Assembly (NCBI GenBank): GCA_043778205.1 | Contig: JAYWGO010000116.1 | Coordinates: 1 to 14,678, forward strand | Length of the DNA stretch: 14,678 bases | From: JAAFIP01 sp043778205 | GTDB lineage: Bacteria > Pseudomonadota > Gammaproteobacteria > Burkholderiales > Burkholderiaceae_C | Direction of reading: 5' to 3' | Part shown: positions 6,279 to 13,240 of the stretch, in pieces | How the letters are laid out: every line of letters starts with the position of its first letter | How positions within the stretch are numbered: the stretch's first letter is position 1 | Notes under the pieces: generated by a model | Database searches by the model: none | The model's input: only the letters and a program-made list of their open reading frames with translations | What the model was told of the DNA's origin: nothing | Position numbers and translations under genes: made by a program

Positions 6279-7490
6279 TTACCTCGATTGTAAAATTTTA
6301 AGAACATCTAGTTTGTAAGCAGCCCACACAGGCAATAGCGCGGCCACCAAGGCCATTGCTACGGCACCGGCCAGCACCCACGTTTGCTCTGGCAGCCAGG
6401 TCCACCCCGTAATGGGAATAGACCTGTCTGCAGCCAATAAATAGCCTACCAGACCTGTTAAGAGATGGCCCAAGGCCAGCCCCAAAACCCCTCCTGCCAG
6501 TGTGAGCAGCAGCGCCTGCCACACCAGCACCCCGGCGATGCGCGCAGGTGGCGCGCCCAGCAAGCGCAGCATAGCCCAGTCAGCTTGGCGCTCGCGCAGG
6601 GCGTTCCACAGCGCTATCAGCAGGCTGATGGTGGCAATCAGCAGCAGCACGGCAGCAAAGCCGCGCAGCACATCAGTACCCACGCCCAGCAGCCTAAAAA
6701 GCCGCGTAATTTCTATCGCTGGCGCAGCGGCCTGCATTTCAGTGGTGGTGTTGACAAAGCGCGGAAAACTCACCGCCGCCATCGGCGAGCTGTACTGCAC
6801 CAGCGCCATCGTTACCTCGCGCTCTTCTTGCATAATTTTGCGATCTTCATCGTCCAACGCCGTGGCTTTTTCGTGCACTTGCCAGACTGATTCGGTCATG
6901 GTGAGGATTAAGCGGTCCAGCACGCAGTCGCATTTTTGCAGCGTCCCCACTAAAAAATACGGCGATTCGCCATGCGGGTGGCCTGTAGCGCCCAAGCCGT
7001 GGTTGCCCACAAAGGGCATGCCGGGCTGCAAGCCCGCACCCGCCATGGCTTGCGCTGCGCTGTAGCCCGCCACTGCGTGCATGGGCGCAGTCCACAGCTG
7101 GCCGCTGTCCATTTTGGCGCTGTACAAATTAATGTAGTCTTGCGTGGTGCCCACGATGCGGTAGCCCGCAAAGCTGTCACCCAGGCTGATGGGAATCAGC
7201 TTTTTGACCTGCGGGTTTTTTGCCAGCGCAGCCACCTCAGCCAACGGAATATTGCCTGGCGGCACGTCAATATGGAACACACCTGCCAAAATCAGTTGCA
7301 GCGGGCTGCCTTTAGCGCCTACCACCACGTCAATGCCTTGCAGGTCGCGTTCAAACGAAGCCTGCACTTGGTGTTGTACCAGCAGCAAAAAGTTAATTGA
7401 TGCCAAGCCCAGCGCCAGCAGCAGCACGTTAAGCGCTGCAGCCAGCGGGCGGCTGCGAATATACTGCCAAGCCAATACTATGGTTTTCAT
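6279..7490 (-). CDS. FtsX-like ABC permease (MacB/LolC superfamily)
   Basis: A 403-residue permease with the MacB-type layout: one N-terminal helix (about 16-38), a large periplasmic domain (about 40-265), then three helices (about 272-298, 318-350, 370-392). The periplasmic domain has the block DVVVGAKGSPLQLILAG then HIDVPPGNIPL, typical of the subfamily next to zinc-regulated genes, with His164, His171, His173 and Cys187/Cys189 (CDC) as possible metal ligands. The FtsX core AMLRLLGAPPARIAGVLVWQ is present. The ATG overlaps the ATPase stop as ATGA, giving translational coupling. The AAGGA upstream is 18 nt away and is separated from the start by a small hairpin supplied by repeat copy B. Such transporters usually act on envelope lipoproteins or export rather than import. 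Substrate unknown. Confidence 0.92.
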   Translation of the reverse strand: MKTIVLAWQYIRSRPLAAALNVLLLALGLASINFLLLVQHQVQASFERDLQGIDVVVGAKGSPLQLILAGVFHIDVPPGNIPLAEVAALAKNPQVKKLIPISLGDSFAGYRIVGTTQDYINLYSAKMDSGQLWTAPMHAVAGYSAAQAMAGAGLQPGMPFVGNHGLGATGHPHGESPYFLVGTLQKCDCVLDRLILTMTESVWQVHEKATALDDEDRKIMQEEREVTMALVQYSSPMAAVSFPRFVNTTTEMQAAAPAIEITRLFRLLGVGTDVLRGFAAVLLLIATISLLIALWNALRERQADWAMLRLLGAPPARIAGVLVWQALLLTLAGGVLGLALGHLLTGLVGYLLAADRSIPITGWTWLPEQTWVLAGAVAMALVAALLPVWAAYKLDVLKILQSR

Positions 7491-7536
7491 AGCTGCTTGT
7501 GCAGTATTTCCTTGGGCGATAGGCTGTTTTCGTTCA
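7470..7536 (-). repeat. Dispersed repeat, copy B (ATPase/permease junction)
   Basis: Copy B of the dispersed repeat (core 7489-7526), in the same orientation as copy A. It differs from A in the core mainly by ATACTGC for ATGCTGC and CGATAGG for CCATAGC on the plus strand. It encodes about the last 14 residues of the ATPase, provides the ATGA overlap and starts the permease gene. The hairpin CTGC-ACAA-GCAG spans 7504-7493. Confidence 0.8.
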
Positions 7537-8155
7537 TAAAAACAGCTTCTAGCACAGGGTGTACACGGGCATCGTGGGTGGCAATCACCAAGGTGGCGTT
7601 GCAGTGCAGCGCAGCGCGCGCCAGCAAGGTAATGGCGCTGCGGGCAGCATCGTCGTCCAGGCTGGCGGTGGGCTCGTCGGCCAATATGACTTGCGGCTCC
7701 ATCAGCACTGCCCGCGCCAGCGCCACCCGCTGCGCTTGCCCGCCAGACAGCGTGTGCGGCAAGCGCCGCGCCAGGTCGGCCACGCCCAGTGCTTCCAGGC
7801 TGCGCATGATGTGCCCGCTGCTGGCGGGTGTGCCCAAGGCAAAGTAAGCCAAGCCTAGGTTGTCAAACACACTCAGCGCATCGCTTAAGTGCAGGCGCTG
7901 CGGCAAAAACCCCACCGTGCGCCCGCGCCAGGCATCGCGCTGCCGGCTGCCTAGGTGCGCAGGGTTTTGCCCCGCAACTTCCAGCGTGCCCAGGGCGGTG
8001 GTGAGCAAACCGGCAGCCAGCGCCAAAAAAGTGGATTTGCCACTGCCCGAGCTGCCGCGCAGCACCAGCGCTGCGCCTTGGGCCACGCTAACCTGGGGCA
8101 GCGCAAGGGCTGCGCTGCCGGGGTACTGGTAGCACAACTGTTGGCTGACGATCAT
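7487..8155 (-). CDS. ABC ATPase, LolD/MacB type
   Basis: A 222-residue ATP-binding subunit. It has Walker A GSSGSGKST (34-42), signature LSGGQ (136-140), Walker B VILADE (156-161) and the H-loop His194. The start at 8155 forms an ATGA overlap with the zur stop; upstream codons in this frame (to 8341) antisense-free overlap zur and look non-coding. It powers the FtsX-like permease. The family usually ends with a LxLxDGxI-type strand, but here the tail from about residue 209 (ENSLSPKEILHKQL) is encoded by repeat copy B, so the normal C-terminus seems to have been replaced or trimmed. The catalytic core is intact and it should be active. Confidence 0.93.
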   Translation of the reverse strand: MIVSQQLCYQYPGSAALALPQVSVAQGAALVLRGSSGSGKSTFLALAAGLLTTALGTLEVAGQNPAHLGSRQRDAWRGRTVGFLPQRLHLSDALSVFDNLGLAYFALGTPASSGHIMRSLEALGVADLARRLPHTLSGGQAQRVALARAVLMEPQVILADEPTASLDDDAARSAITLLARAALHCNATLVIATHDARVHPVLEAVFMNENSLSPKEILHKQL

Positions 8156-8679
8156 GCGGGCAGTGCCTGCTGGTTGGTGACGCAGTCGGCGCACACCCCG
8201 CGCACGGCAAAGTCCATGCTCATGCCTTGGTAGCCCAGCGCTTTGAGGGCTTCTAGCGCGGTTTGGGCGGCTTTTTCCAGGTCGATGGCGCTGGCTTTGA
8301 GCGCACCTGCTAGCGGGCGGTCTTGGTGGCAGCTTTGGCATTCAAAGTGCGGCAGGGCATGCACGCTGGCGGGCATGGCTTGGTAGCGGCGCACGCGGCT
8401 GGCATCTACACGGCACAGCAGCAGGCCTGCCAGTGTCAGGCGGTCAATCAAACGGTACAGCGTTACGCGGTCAAGTGCTAATGCGCTGTCGGTGTGCAAG
8501 GCGGCTTGCAACTGCGCATGGGTGTAGCTGGTGTCGGGGTGGGCCAGCAGCCAGCTTAGCACCGTGCGGCCTGCGCTGGTGCGCCGCAGGCCGTGGGCTT
8601 GCAGCAGCGCGTCAATGGGGTCTGCAGACGCTGCGTCGGCGGTAGTGGGGCGCGCGCTGGGTGCTGTAGCTAAGACCAT
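8152..8679 (-). CDS. zur: Zur-type Fur-family zinc regulator
   Basis: A 175-residue Fur-superfamily repressor. The winged-helix recognition helix is DRVTLYRLIDRL (about 70-81). Two CxxC pairs, ECQSC (Cys114/117) and VCADC (Cys163/166), form the structural zinc site. Placement between znuCBA and an ABC operon, together with two palindromic operators just upstream, identifies it as Zur rather than Fur or PerR. The start is uncertain: ATG at 8709 (185 residues) lies 3 bp from operator 1 and neither start has a good ribosome site; I prefer 8679 for family length. It heads the minus-strand operon and overlaps the ATPase start by ATGA. It probably represses both divergent operons, including itself, when zinc is plentiful. 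Confidence 0.9.
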   Translation of the reverse strand: MVLATAPSARPTTADAASADPIDALLQAHGLRRTSAGRTVLSWLLAHPDTSYTHAQLQAALHTDSALALDRVTLYRLIDRLTLAGLLLCRVDASRVRRYQAMPASVHALPHFECQSCHQDRPLAGALKASAIDLEKAAQTALEALKALGYQGMSMDFAVRGVCADCVTNQQALPA

Positions 8680-8712
8680 CGTATGTAGGTTCTGAAAAAA
8701 TAATTTCATTAG

Positions 8713-8727
8713 TGCAACAAAGTTGCG
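8713..8727. promoter_or_regulatory. Candidate Zur operator 1
   Basis: TGCAACAAAGTTGCG is a near-perfect palindrome (GCAAC-AAA-GTTGC), placed 3 bp beyond the longer possible zur start and overlapping the divergent control region. A plus-strand -10-like TAAAAT follows at 8729-8734. Zur identity is inferred from context. Confidence 0.7.
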
Positions 8728-8737
8728 TTAAAATTAG

Positions 8738-8752
8738 CGCAATCAAGTTGCA
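8738..8752. promoter_or_regulatory. Candidate Zur operator 2
   Basis: CGCAATCAAGTTGCA matches operator 1 at 12 of 15 positions and is centred 25 bp away, about 2.5 helical turns. The two sites flank the AT-rich TTAAAATTAG, where promoters for both operons could lie. Confidence 0.65.
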
Positions 8753-8797
8753 TTATCCGGCATTTAACTGCCGTTTGCAGGGTACTTGGTGTGCTTT

Positions 8798-8956
8798 ATG
8801 AAAGAGTTTGTGAGCTTTTTACCTGTATTTTTTAAACGCGGCAGTTCCAGCATCCTCGCTTGGCCAGCTTGGCTGCGCGTACTGGTAGTGCTGCCGGTGC
8901 TGCTGATTTTGTGGTGCGCCGTGTTGTGGGCCCATGTGGACGCCGCAGCGTGGTAA
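8798..8956 (+). CDS. Small single-helix membrane protein before znuC
   Basis: A 52-residue open frame, MKEFVSFLPVFFKRGSSS at its N-terminus, then one strong membrane helix of about 20 residues (27-46, from LRVLVVLPVL to CAVLWA) and a short tail ending AAAW. The basic residues before the helix predict an N-in orientation. It is the first reading frame after the Zur operators and overlaps the preferred znuC GTG start by 7 bp, so it may couple znuC translation or assist the transporter. The ribosome site is weak. I recognise no family. It could instead be a leader peptide or chance, but the hydrophobic pattern and exact overlap favour a real gene. Confidence 0.55.
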   Translation: MKEFVSFLPVFFKRGSSSILAWPAWLRVLVVLPVLLILWCAVLWAHVDAAAW

Positions 8957-9732
8957 GCCTAGACAACCTGACGGTCAGCTACCGCCAGCACCCTGCATTG
9001 CACCATGTAACGGGCCAGTTTGTGCGCGGCTCGCTGACTGCGGTGGTGGGGCCCAACGGGGCGGGTAAGAGCACTTTGCTCAAAAGCATCATGGCATTGC
9101 TGCCTGTTGCGGGGGGACGGCTTACCTGGGCCCAGCCGCAACCGCGCGTGGCCTACCTTGCACAACTGGCTGAAATTGACCGCAGCTTTCCTATCAATGT
9201 GCAAGACTGCGTGCTGCTAGGCTGCTGGCCTGCCGCAGGCGCTTGGGGTGGCGTGGGCGCTGCGCTGAAGGCTAAAGTGGCCGATGCGTTGCAGGCTGTG
9301 GGGCTGGGCGACTTTGCGCACCGACCTCTGCACACGCTGTCATCGGGCCAGTTTCAGCGCGCGTTGTTTGCACGCCTGCTGGTGCAAGACGCCGACGTAA
9401 TTTTGCTAGACGAGCCGTTTAACGCGATCGACAGCAAAACCACGGCCGCGCTGCTAGGCATAGTGGCGCACTGGCGCCAACAAGCGCGCACGGTCATTGC
9501 CGTGCTGCACGACGAGTCCCAAGTGCGCCAGCATTTCCCGCAAACCTTGCTGCTGGCGCGCCAAGTGGTGGCCTGGGGTGACACCGCACAGGTGCTGACC
9601 GAGCCCCATTGGCAACAAGCCCGCGCCATGGCCGAGGCATGGGACGACAACGCTGAAATTTGCAGTATTGACCAGCGCAGGCTTGACCAGCACAGCCACG
9701 GCCAGCGCACTGGGCAGGAGCAGGCCGCATGA
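8950..9732 (+). CDS. znuC: Zinc ABC transporter ATPase ZnuC
   Basis: A 260-residue ATP-binding subunit of a zinc/manganese importer. Walker A GPNGAGKST is at 34-42, the signature is LSSGQFQRALFARLL, Walker B is VILLDEPFNAID, and the H-loop is AVLHDESQV. The GTG at 8950 is chosen because the fold begins right there (VVSLDNLTVSY) and it overlaps the stop of the 52-residue frame. A TTG at 8860 would add 30 residues of unlikely sequence that overlap that frame. The C-terminus has the short His-containing tail DQHSHGQRTGQEQAA. It overlaps znuB by ATGA, indicating coupled translation. It energises Zn uptake across the inner membrane with ZnuB and is likely repressed by Zur. Confidence 0.92.
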   Translation: MVSLDNLTVSYRQHPALHHVTGQFVRGSLTAVVGPNGAGKSTLLKSIMALLPVAGGRLTWAQPQPRVAYLAQLAEIDRSFPINVQDCVLLGCWPAAGAWGGVGAALKAKVADALQAVGLGDFAHRPLHTLSSGQFQRALFARLLVQDADVILLDEPFNAIDSKTTAALLGIVAHWRQQARTVIAVLHDESQVRQHFPQTLLLARQVVAWGDTAQVLTEPHWQQARAMAEAWDDNAEICSIDQRRLDQHSHGQRTGQEQAA

Positions 9733-10649
9733 GCGCCGCTGGCTGGCAAATTACCGCCACCGCCTACGAGCTGTGCATAGCGCCGTTTGCCGAGTTTGCT
9801 TTTATGCGCCGTGCGTGGGTAGCGGCACTGGCACTGTCGCTTAGCGCTGCACCGCTGGGCGTGCTGCTTACCTTGCGGCGCATGAGCCTGCTGGGCGACG
9901 CACTAAGCCATGCCATTTTGCCGGGGGTGGCTGTGGGTTTTATGGTGTTTGGTTTGTCGCTCACTGCCATGGCTGTGGGCGGTGTGGTGGCGGGCATGTT
10001 GGTAGCCGCATTTGCAGGGCTGGTAAGCCGGTCTACAGCGCTGAAAGAAGATGCCAGCCTGGCAGCTGTTTATTTAATAGCACTGGCACTGGGTGTTGTG
10101 CTGATCTCGCGCCACGGCACCCAGCTTGATTTACTGCACATACTTTTTGGCAGCGCGCTCAGTGTGGACACCCAAGGCTTGGCCATGGTGGCCAGTGTCG
10201 CCAGCATCAGCCTGCTAGCCCTGGCAGCGGGCTACCGAGGCTTTGTCGCAGAGAGTTTTGACCCCGTATTTTTAAGCGCTGTATCGCAGCGCAAGCGCGG
10301 CCCATTTGGCGGCAAAGCGTGGATGTGGCAACAAGGCTTTTTGATGCTGGTGGTGCTTAACCTGGTGGCGGGGTTTCAAACCCTTGGCACCTTAATGGCC
10401 GTGGGCTTGATGATGCTGCCCGCTGTGTCTGCGCGCTTGTGGCACGGCGCTTTGCCTGCACAGCTGGTCAATGCCAGTGCCCAGGCCATGCTGGCCAGCA
10501 CCCTGGGCCTGCTGCTGTCGTACCACCTGGACACAGCATCTGGCCCCACCATCATTGGCTGCGCGGGTGCTTTGTATGGCCTGTCGCTGCTGTTTGCGCC
10601 AGGCGGCTGGCTGCCACGGGCGGTGCGGCCGGCGCACCGCGTGGCTTAA
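9729..10649 (+). CDS. znuB: Zinc ABC transporter permease ZnuB
   Basis: A 306-residue integral membrane protein of the ABC-3 metal permease family. The hallmark GDALSHAILPGVA lies at about 56-68, after RRMSLL, and forms the ATPase coupling region. Seven to eight hydrophobic segments follow, including the paired VGGVVAGMLVAAFAG and LVVLNLVAGFQTLGTLMAVG with MMLPAVSARL. The N-terminal 20 residues (to FAEFAFMRRA) are somewhat longer than in many ZnuB. The start is the ATGA overlap with znuC. It forms the channel of the znuCBA importer. The SBP gene follows after 27 bp. Confidence 0.93.
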   Translation: MSAAGWQITATAYELCIAPFAEFAFMRRAWVAALALSLSAAPLGVLLTLRRMSLLGDALSHAILPGVAVGFMVFGLSLTAMAVGGVVAGMLVAAFAGLVSRSTALKEDASLAAVYLIALALGVVLISRHGTQLDLLHILFGSALSVDTQGLAMVASVASISLLALAAGYRGFVAESFDPVFLSAVSQRKRGPFGGKAWMWQQGFLMLVVLNLVAGFQTLGTLMAVGLMMLPAVSARLWHGALPAQLVNASAQAMLASTLGLLLSYHLDTASGPTIIGCAGALYGLSLLFAPGGWLPRAVRPAHRVA

Positions 10650-10676
10650 CCCCCTATTTTTACCTAAGGACTTTCC

Positions 10677-11594
10677 ATGAAAAAATTATTTCACCCATGG
10701 TGCGCAGCGTTTTTTGTAGCGGCAAGCTTGCTGCCCCTAACGCCTTCGACCACCCTGGCTGCAGACAAGCTGCCAGTGGTCGCCAGCTTTAGTATTTTGG
10801 GCGACCTGGTGCAGGTGGTGGGCGGTGACCGCGTAGCCGTTACTACCTTGGTAGGTGCCGACCAAGATGCCCATGTTTTTCAACCCAAGCCCACAGACGC
10901 TAAAAACTTGCTGCAATCCAAACTGCTGGTAACCAACGGCCTGGGTTTTGAGCCTTGGGCGCAAAAGTTGGCCAAGTCTGCAGGCTACAAAGGTGCTGTA
11001 GTGGTGGCTGCACAAGGCATAGCAAGCCGTACCAGCCCGCCAGAAAAACCTAACGCCAAGCCCGAGGCAGACCCTCACGCCTGGCAAAACCCCAACCACG
11101 TAGCTGTGTATGTGCGCAACATTGCACAGGCCCTAACCCAGCTAGAGCCTGCCAGTGCCAGCCTGTTTAAAACCAACAGCGAGGCCTACATAGCCGAGCT
11201 GCAAATTTTAGACACATGGGCCAAAGCGCAATTTGCGGCAGTGCCCGTACAGCAGCGCAAAGTCATCACCTCGCACGATGCCTTTGGCTATTTTGCAGCG
11301 CACTACCAAGTCACATTTTTAGCCCCGCAGGGCTTGTCTACCGAAGGCGAACCCAGTGCCAAACAGGTGGCTCAATTAATCCGCCAGATCAAGGCCGAAA
11401 AAATCAAAGCAGTATTTGTAGAAAACATGAGCAACCCCAAGCTGCTGGCGCAGCTGGCCAAAGACGCTGGTGTGACCCCTGGTGCAGCCTTGTATGCCGA
11501 CGCGCTATCAGCAGCAGACAAACCGGGTGCAAGCTATTTGAAGATGATGCGGCACAACGTTAGCGCGCTGTCTGCTGGCATGCAGCAGAACTGA
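10677..11594 (+). CDS. znuA: Zinc-binding periplasmic protein ZnuA
   Basis: A 305-residue cluster A-I solute-binding protein. Residues 1-29 form a signal peptide (TTLAADK). Ligand positions are His66 (DAHVFQP), His134 (ADPHAWQN), His200 (SHDAFGYF) and Asp275 (YADAL). The His at the third position is the zinc-type choice; manganese-type proteins have Glu there. The loop between the first two ligands is short (SPPEKPNAKPEADPH) and lacks the long His-rich stretch of many ZnuA, which may lower metal buffering. AAGGA lies 7 nt before the start. It delivers Zn to ZnuB and is the last gene of the Zur-controlled operon. It faces the amino-acid permease gene, with only 14 bp between the two stops and no clear terminator. 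Confidence 0.94.
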   Translation: MKKLFHPWCAAFFVAASLLPLTPSTTLAADKLPVVASFSILGDLVQVVGGDRVAVTTLVGADQDAHVFQPKPTDAKNLLQSKLLVTNGLGFEPWAQKLAKSAGYKGAVVVAAQGIASRTSPPEKPNAKPEADPHAWQNPNHVAVYVRNIAQALTQLEPASASLFKTNSEAYIAELQILDTWAKAQFAAVPVQQRKVITSHDAFGYFAAHYQVTFLAPQGLSTEGEPSAKQVAQLIRQIKAEKIKAVFVENMSNPKLLAQLAKDAGVTPGAALYADALSAADKPGASYLKMMRHNVSALSAGMQQN

Positions 11595-11608
11595 TGCCCA
11601 CCTGCGTT

Positions 11609-12331
11609 TTACCGTCCGTGTTCGGCAGGCGTTTCCAGCTTGCGCGCAGCTAATGTAAGCAGCCAAGTCATGATCAGGTACATGAACGAGATGGCCAAGT
11701 AAGGCTCCCAGTAGCGTGAATACGCACCTGCTACGGTGCGCGCTGCCATGGCCAGCTCGGCCAGGCCGATGGCGGACACCAAGGACGAGTCTTTTAGCAG
11801 CGTGATGGCTTCGTTCACCAGCGGCGGCACCATGCGGCGCAGTGCCTGGGGCAGCACAATGTAGCGCATGGCTTGGCTGTGGTTCAGGCCCAAGCTTTGC
11901 GCAGCTTGGGTTTGCCCGCGCGAGATAGACGCAATGCCGGCCCGCACAATCTCAGAAATATAGGCCGCAGCGTTCAGCGTAAGCGCCAATGCGCCCGACA
12001 TGAAAGCGCCGTAGTTTTGCCGCAAATCACCTGCGGTTTCGCCCGACAAAAACAGGCCGTTTTCTGGGTGAATTAATGCAGGCATGAGGGCAAAATGCAC
12101 CAGCAAAATTTGCACAAACAGCGGCGTGCCTCTGAAAAACCCCACATAGGCCACGCACACCCAGCGCACCAAGCGCCGCCAGCCTGTGGCGCGCTGCGAG
12201 GTAACCAGGCCAATAAACAGGCCCGCAAGCAAGCCCAGCACCAGGGCAATGACCGTGAGCTGCACGGTCATCCACACGCCTTTTACAAACAGTGGTGCAT
12301 AGGGCGTGAGGATTTCCCAGCGCAGATCCAT
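11609..12331 (-). CDS. Polar amino-acid ABC transporter permease (HisM/GlnP type)
   Basis: A 240-residue inner-membrane permease of the His/Glu/Gln/Arg/opine family. An N-terminal helix VWMTVQLTVIALVLGLLAG opens a set of about five helices. The coupling (EAA) loop is seen as GIASISRGQTQAAQSLGLNH followed by QALRRMVPPLVNE. The segment ISEIVRAGI before it is family-typical. It follows the binding-protein gene by 35 bp and the intervening hairpin may set their ratio. No second permease or ATPase follows; the next gene is the convergent znuA, so the ATPase must be supplied from elsewhere. Substrate is not determinable from sequence alone. Confidence 0.92.
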   Translation of the reverse strand: MDLRWEILTPYAPLFVKGVWMTVQLTVIALVLGLLAGLFIGLVTSQRATGWRRLVRWVCVAYVGFFRGTPLFVQILLVHFALMPALIHPENGLFLSGETAGDLRQNYGAFMSGALALTLNAAAYISEIVRAGIASISRGQTQAAQSLGLNHSQAMRYIVLPQALRRMVPPLVNEAITLLKDSSLVSAIGLAELAMAARTVAGAYSRYWEPYLAISFMYLIMTWLLTLAARKLETPAEHGR

Positions 12332-12342
12332 ACGGGGCTATT

Positions 12343-12360
12343 GCCAGCTAGGTAGTTGGC
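12343..12360 (-). promoter_or_regulatory. Intercistronic hairpin between binding protein and permease
   Basis: GCCAGCT (12343-12349) and AGTTGGC (12354-12360) form a 7-bp stem with one G-T pair and a four-base loop. There is no T-run, so it probably does not terminate fully. Similar hairpins stabilise the upstream binding-protein mRNA in other ABC operons and would give more binding protein than permease. Confidence 0.45.
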
Positions 12361-12366
12361 CGAAAA

Positions 12367-13206
12367 TTATTTGGCAGCAGGGCCAAAGTACTTCACGTTC
12401 ATGGCTTGCAGGCTGCCGTCAGCTTGCATGGCGGCCAGTGCGTCGGTGAGCTTCTTTTGCAGTTCGGTGTTGCCCTTTTTCACGGCAAAGCCATACTGCT
12501 CAGGCGCAAAAGACGCATCGCTTACGCTTTTAAATTTGGCAGTTGGGTTGTTGGCAATGTAGTGCTGCACTACGCCGTTGTCGGCCACCACAGCCGCTAC
12601 GCCGCCAGCTTCCAGCTCTTTCAAAGCCAAGGGGGTGGATTCAAAACGTTTGATGTTGGCGCTGGTTTTGCCCAGCAGCTTTTGCACCACTTCGTCGCCA
12701 GTGGTGCCGGTTTGCACGCCTACTTTGAGCTTTTTCAGGTCGTCAAACTTGGCCACTTTGGAGCTGTCTTTCACGGCGATCAACTGGTTGGCGTTAAAGT
12801 ACGGGCCGGTAAAGTCCATGGTCAGTTTGCGTTCGTCAGTGATGGTGACCGACGATGCCACGATGTCACGCTCGCCAGTGTCAAGCGTTTTGAAAATGCC
12901 TTCCCATGGTGTGTTGACAAACTTTACTTCAATACCGGCCTTGGTGGCGGCAGCTTTGAGCACGTCTACGGTGTAGCCGGTGATCTCGCCGCTAGGGGTT
13001 TGGGATTCAAACGGTGCGTAGGCTGCATCGGTACCCACCACGTAAACTTTGGCTACGGGCGCAGGGGCCGGGGCGGACGCGGCTGCAGCGGGCGCTGGCG
13101 CTGGTGCGGCTGGCGCTGGCTCAGGCGCTTTGCTGCAACCTGCAAGCACAGCGGCCGATGCGAAGGCCATAAGTGCAAAACGGCGGGTAGAAGTCATAGG
13201 TTTCAT
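12367..13206 (-). CDS. Family-3 amino-acid-binding lipoprotein
   Basis: A 279-residue extracellular solute-binding protein, family 3. The lipobox LAGC gives Cys24 as the lipidated residue; the preceding STRRFALM also resembles a twin-arginine signal. A low-complexity Ala/Pro linker (about 26-52) tethers the binding domain. Family features include YAPFESQTPSGEITGYTVD, the ITDERKLTMDFTGPYF block with the Arg that usually contacts the substrate carboxylate, and LKVGVQTGTTGDE. AGGA lies 8 nt before the start. It feeds the permease immediately downstream. It could bind glutamine, histidine or another polar amino acid; I cannot decide which. It may be co-transcribed with the phosphodiesterase gene 34 bp upstream. 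Confidence 0.94.
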   Translation of the reverse strand: MKPMTSTRRFALMAFASAAVLAGCSKAPEPAPAAPAPAPAAAASAPAPAPVAKVYVVGTDAAYAPFESQTPSGEITGYTVDVLKAAATKAGIEVKFVNTPWEGIFKTLDTGERDIVASSVTITDERKLTMDFTGPYFNANQLIAVKDSSKVAKFDDLKKLKVGVQTGTTGDEVVQKLLGKTSANIKRFESTPLALKELEAGGVAAVVADNGVVQHYIANNPTAKFKSVSDASFAPEQYGFAVKKGNTELQKKLTDALAAMQADGSLQAMNVKYFGPAAK

Positions 13207-13240
13207 AACAATAGTCCTAAAAAATTAAAAGTAACATAGT

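Noticed and set aside
8156..8341. A longer start for the LolD-like ATPase
   Set aside because: The extra 62 residues lie wholly within zur in another frame and are Arg/Pro-rich; the ATGA overlap and fold start support 8155.
8860..8949. A 30-residue longer ZnuC from the TTG at 8860
   Set aside because: The added residues have no fold features, overlap the 52-residue membrane frame, and the family fold begins at the GTG.
12406..13239. A 277-residue open frame on the plus strand
   Set aside because: It is exactly antisense to the family-3 binding lipoprotein, whose protein motifs are unambiguous. The long frame is a by-product of its codon use.
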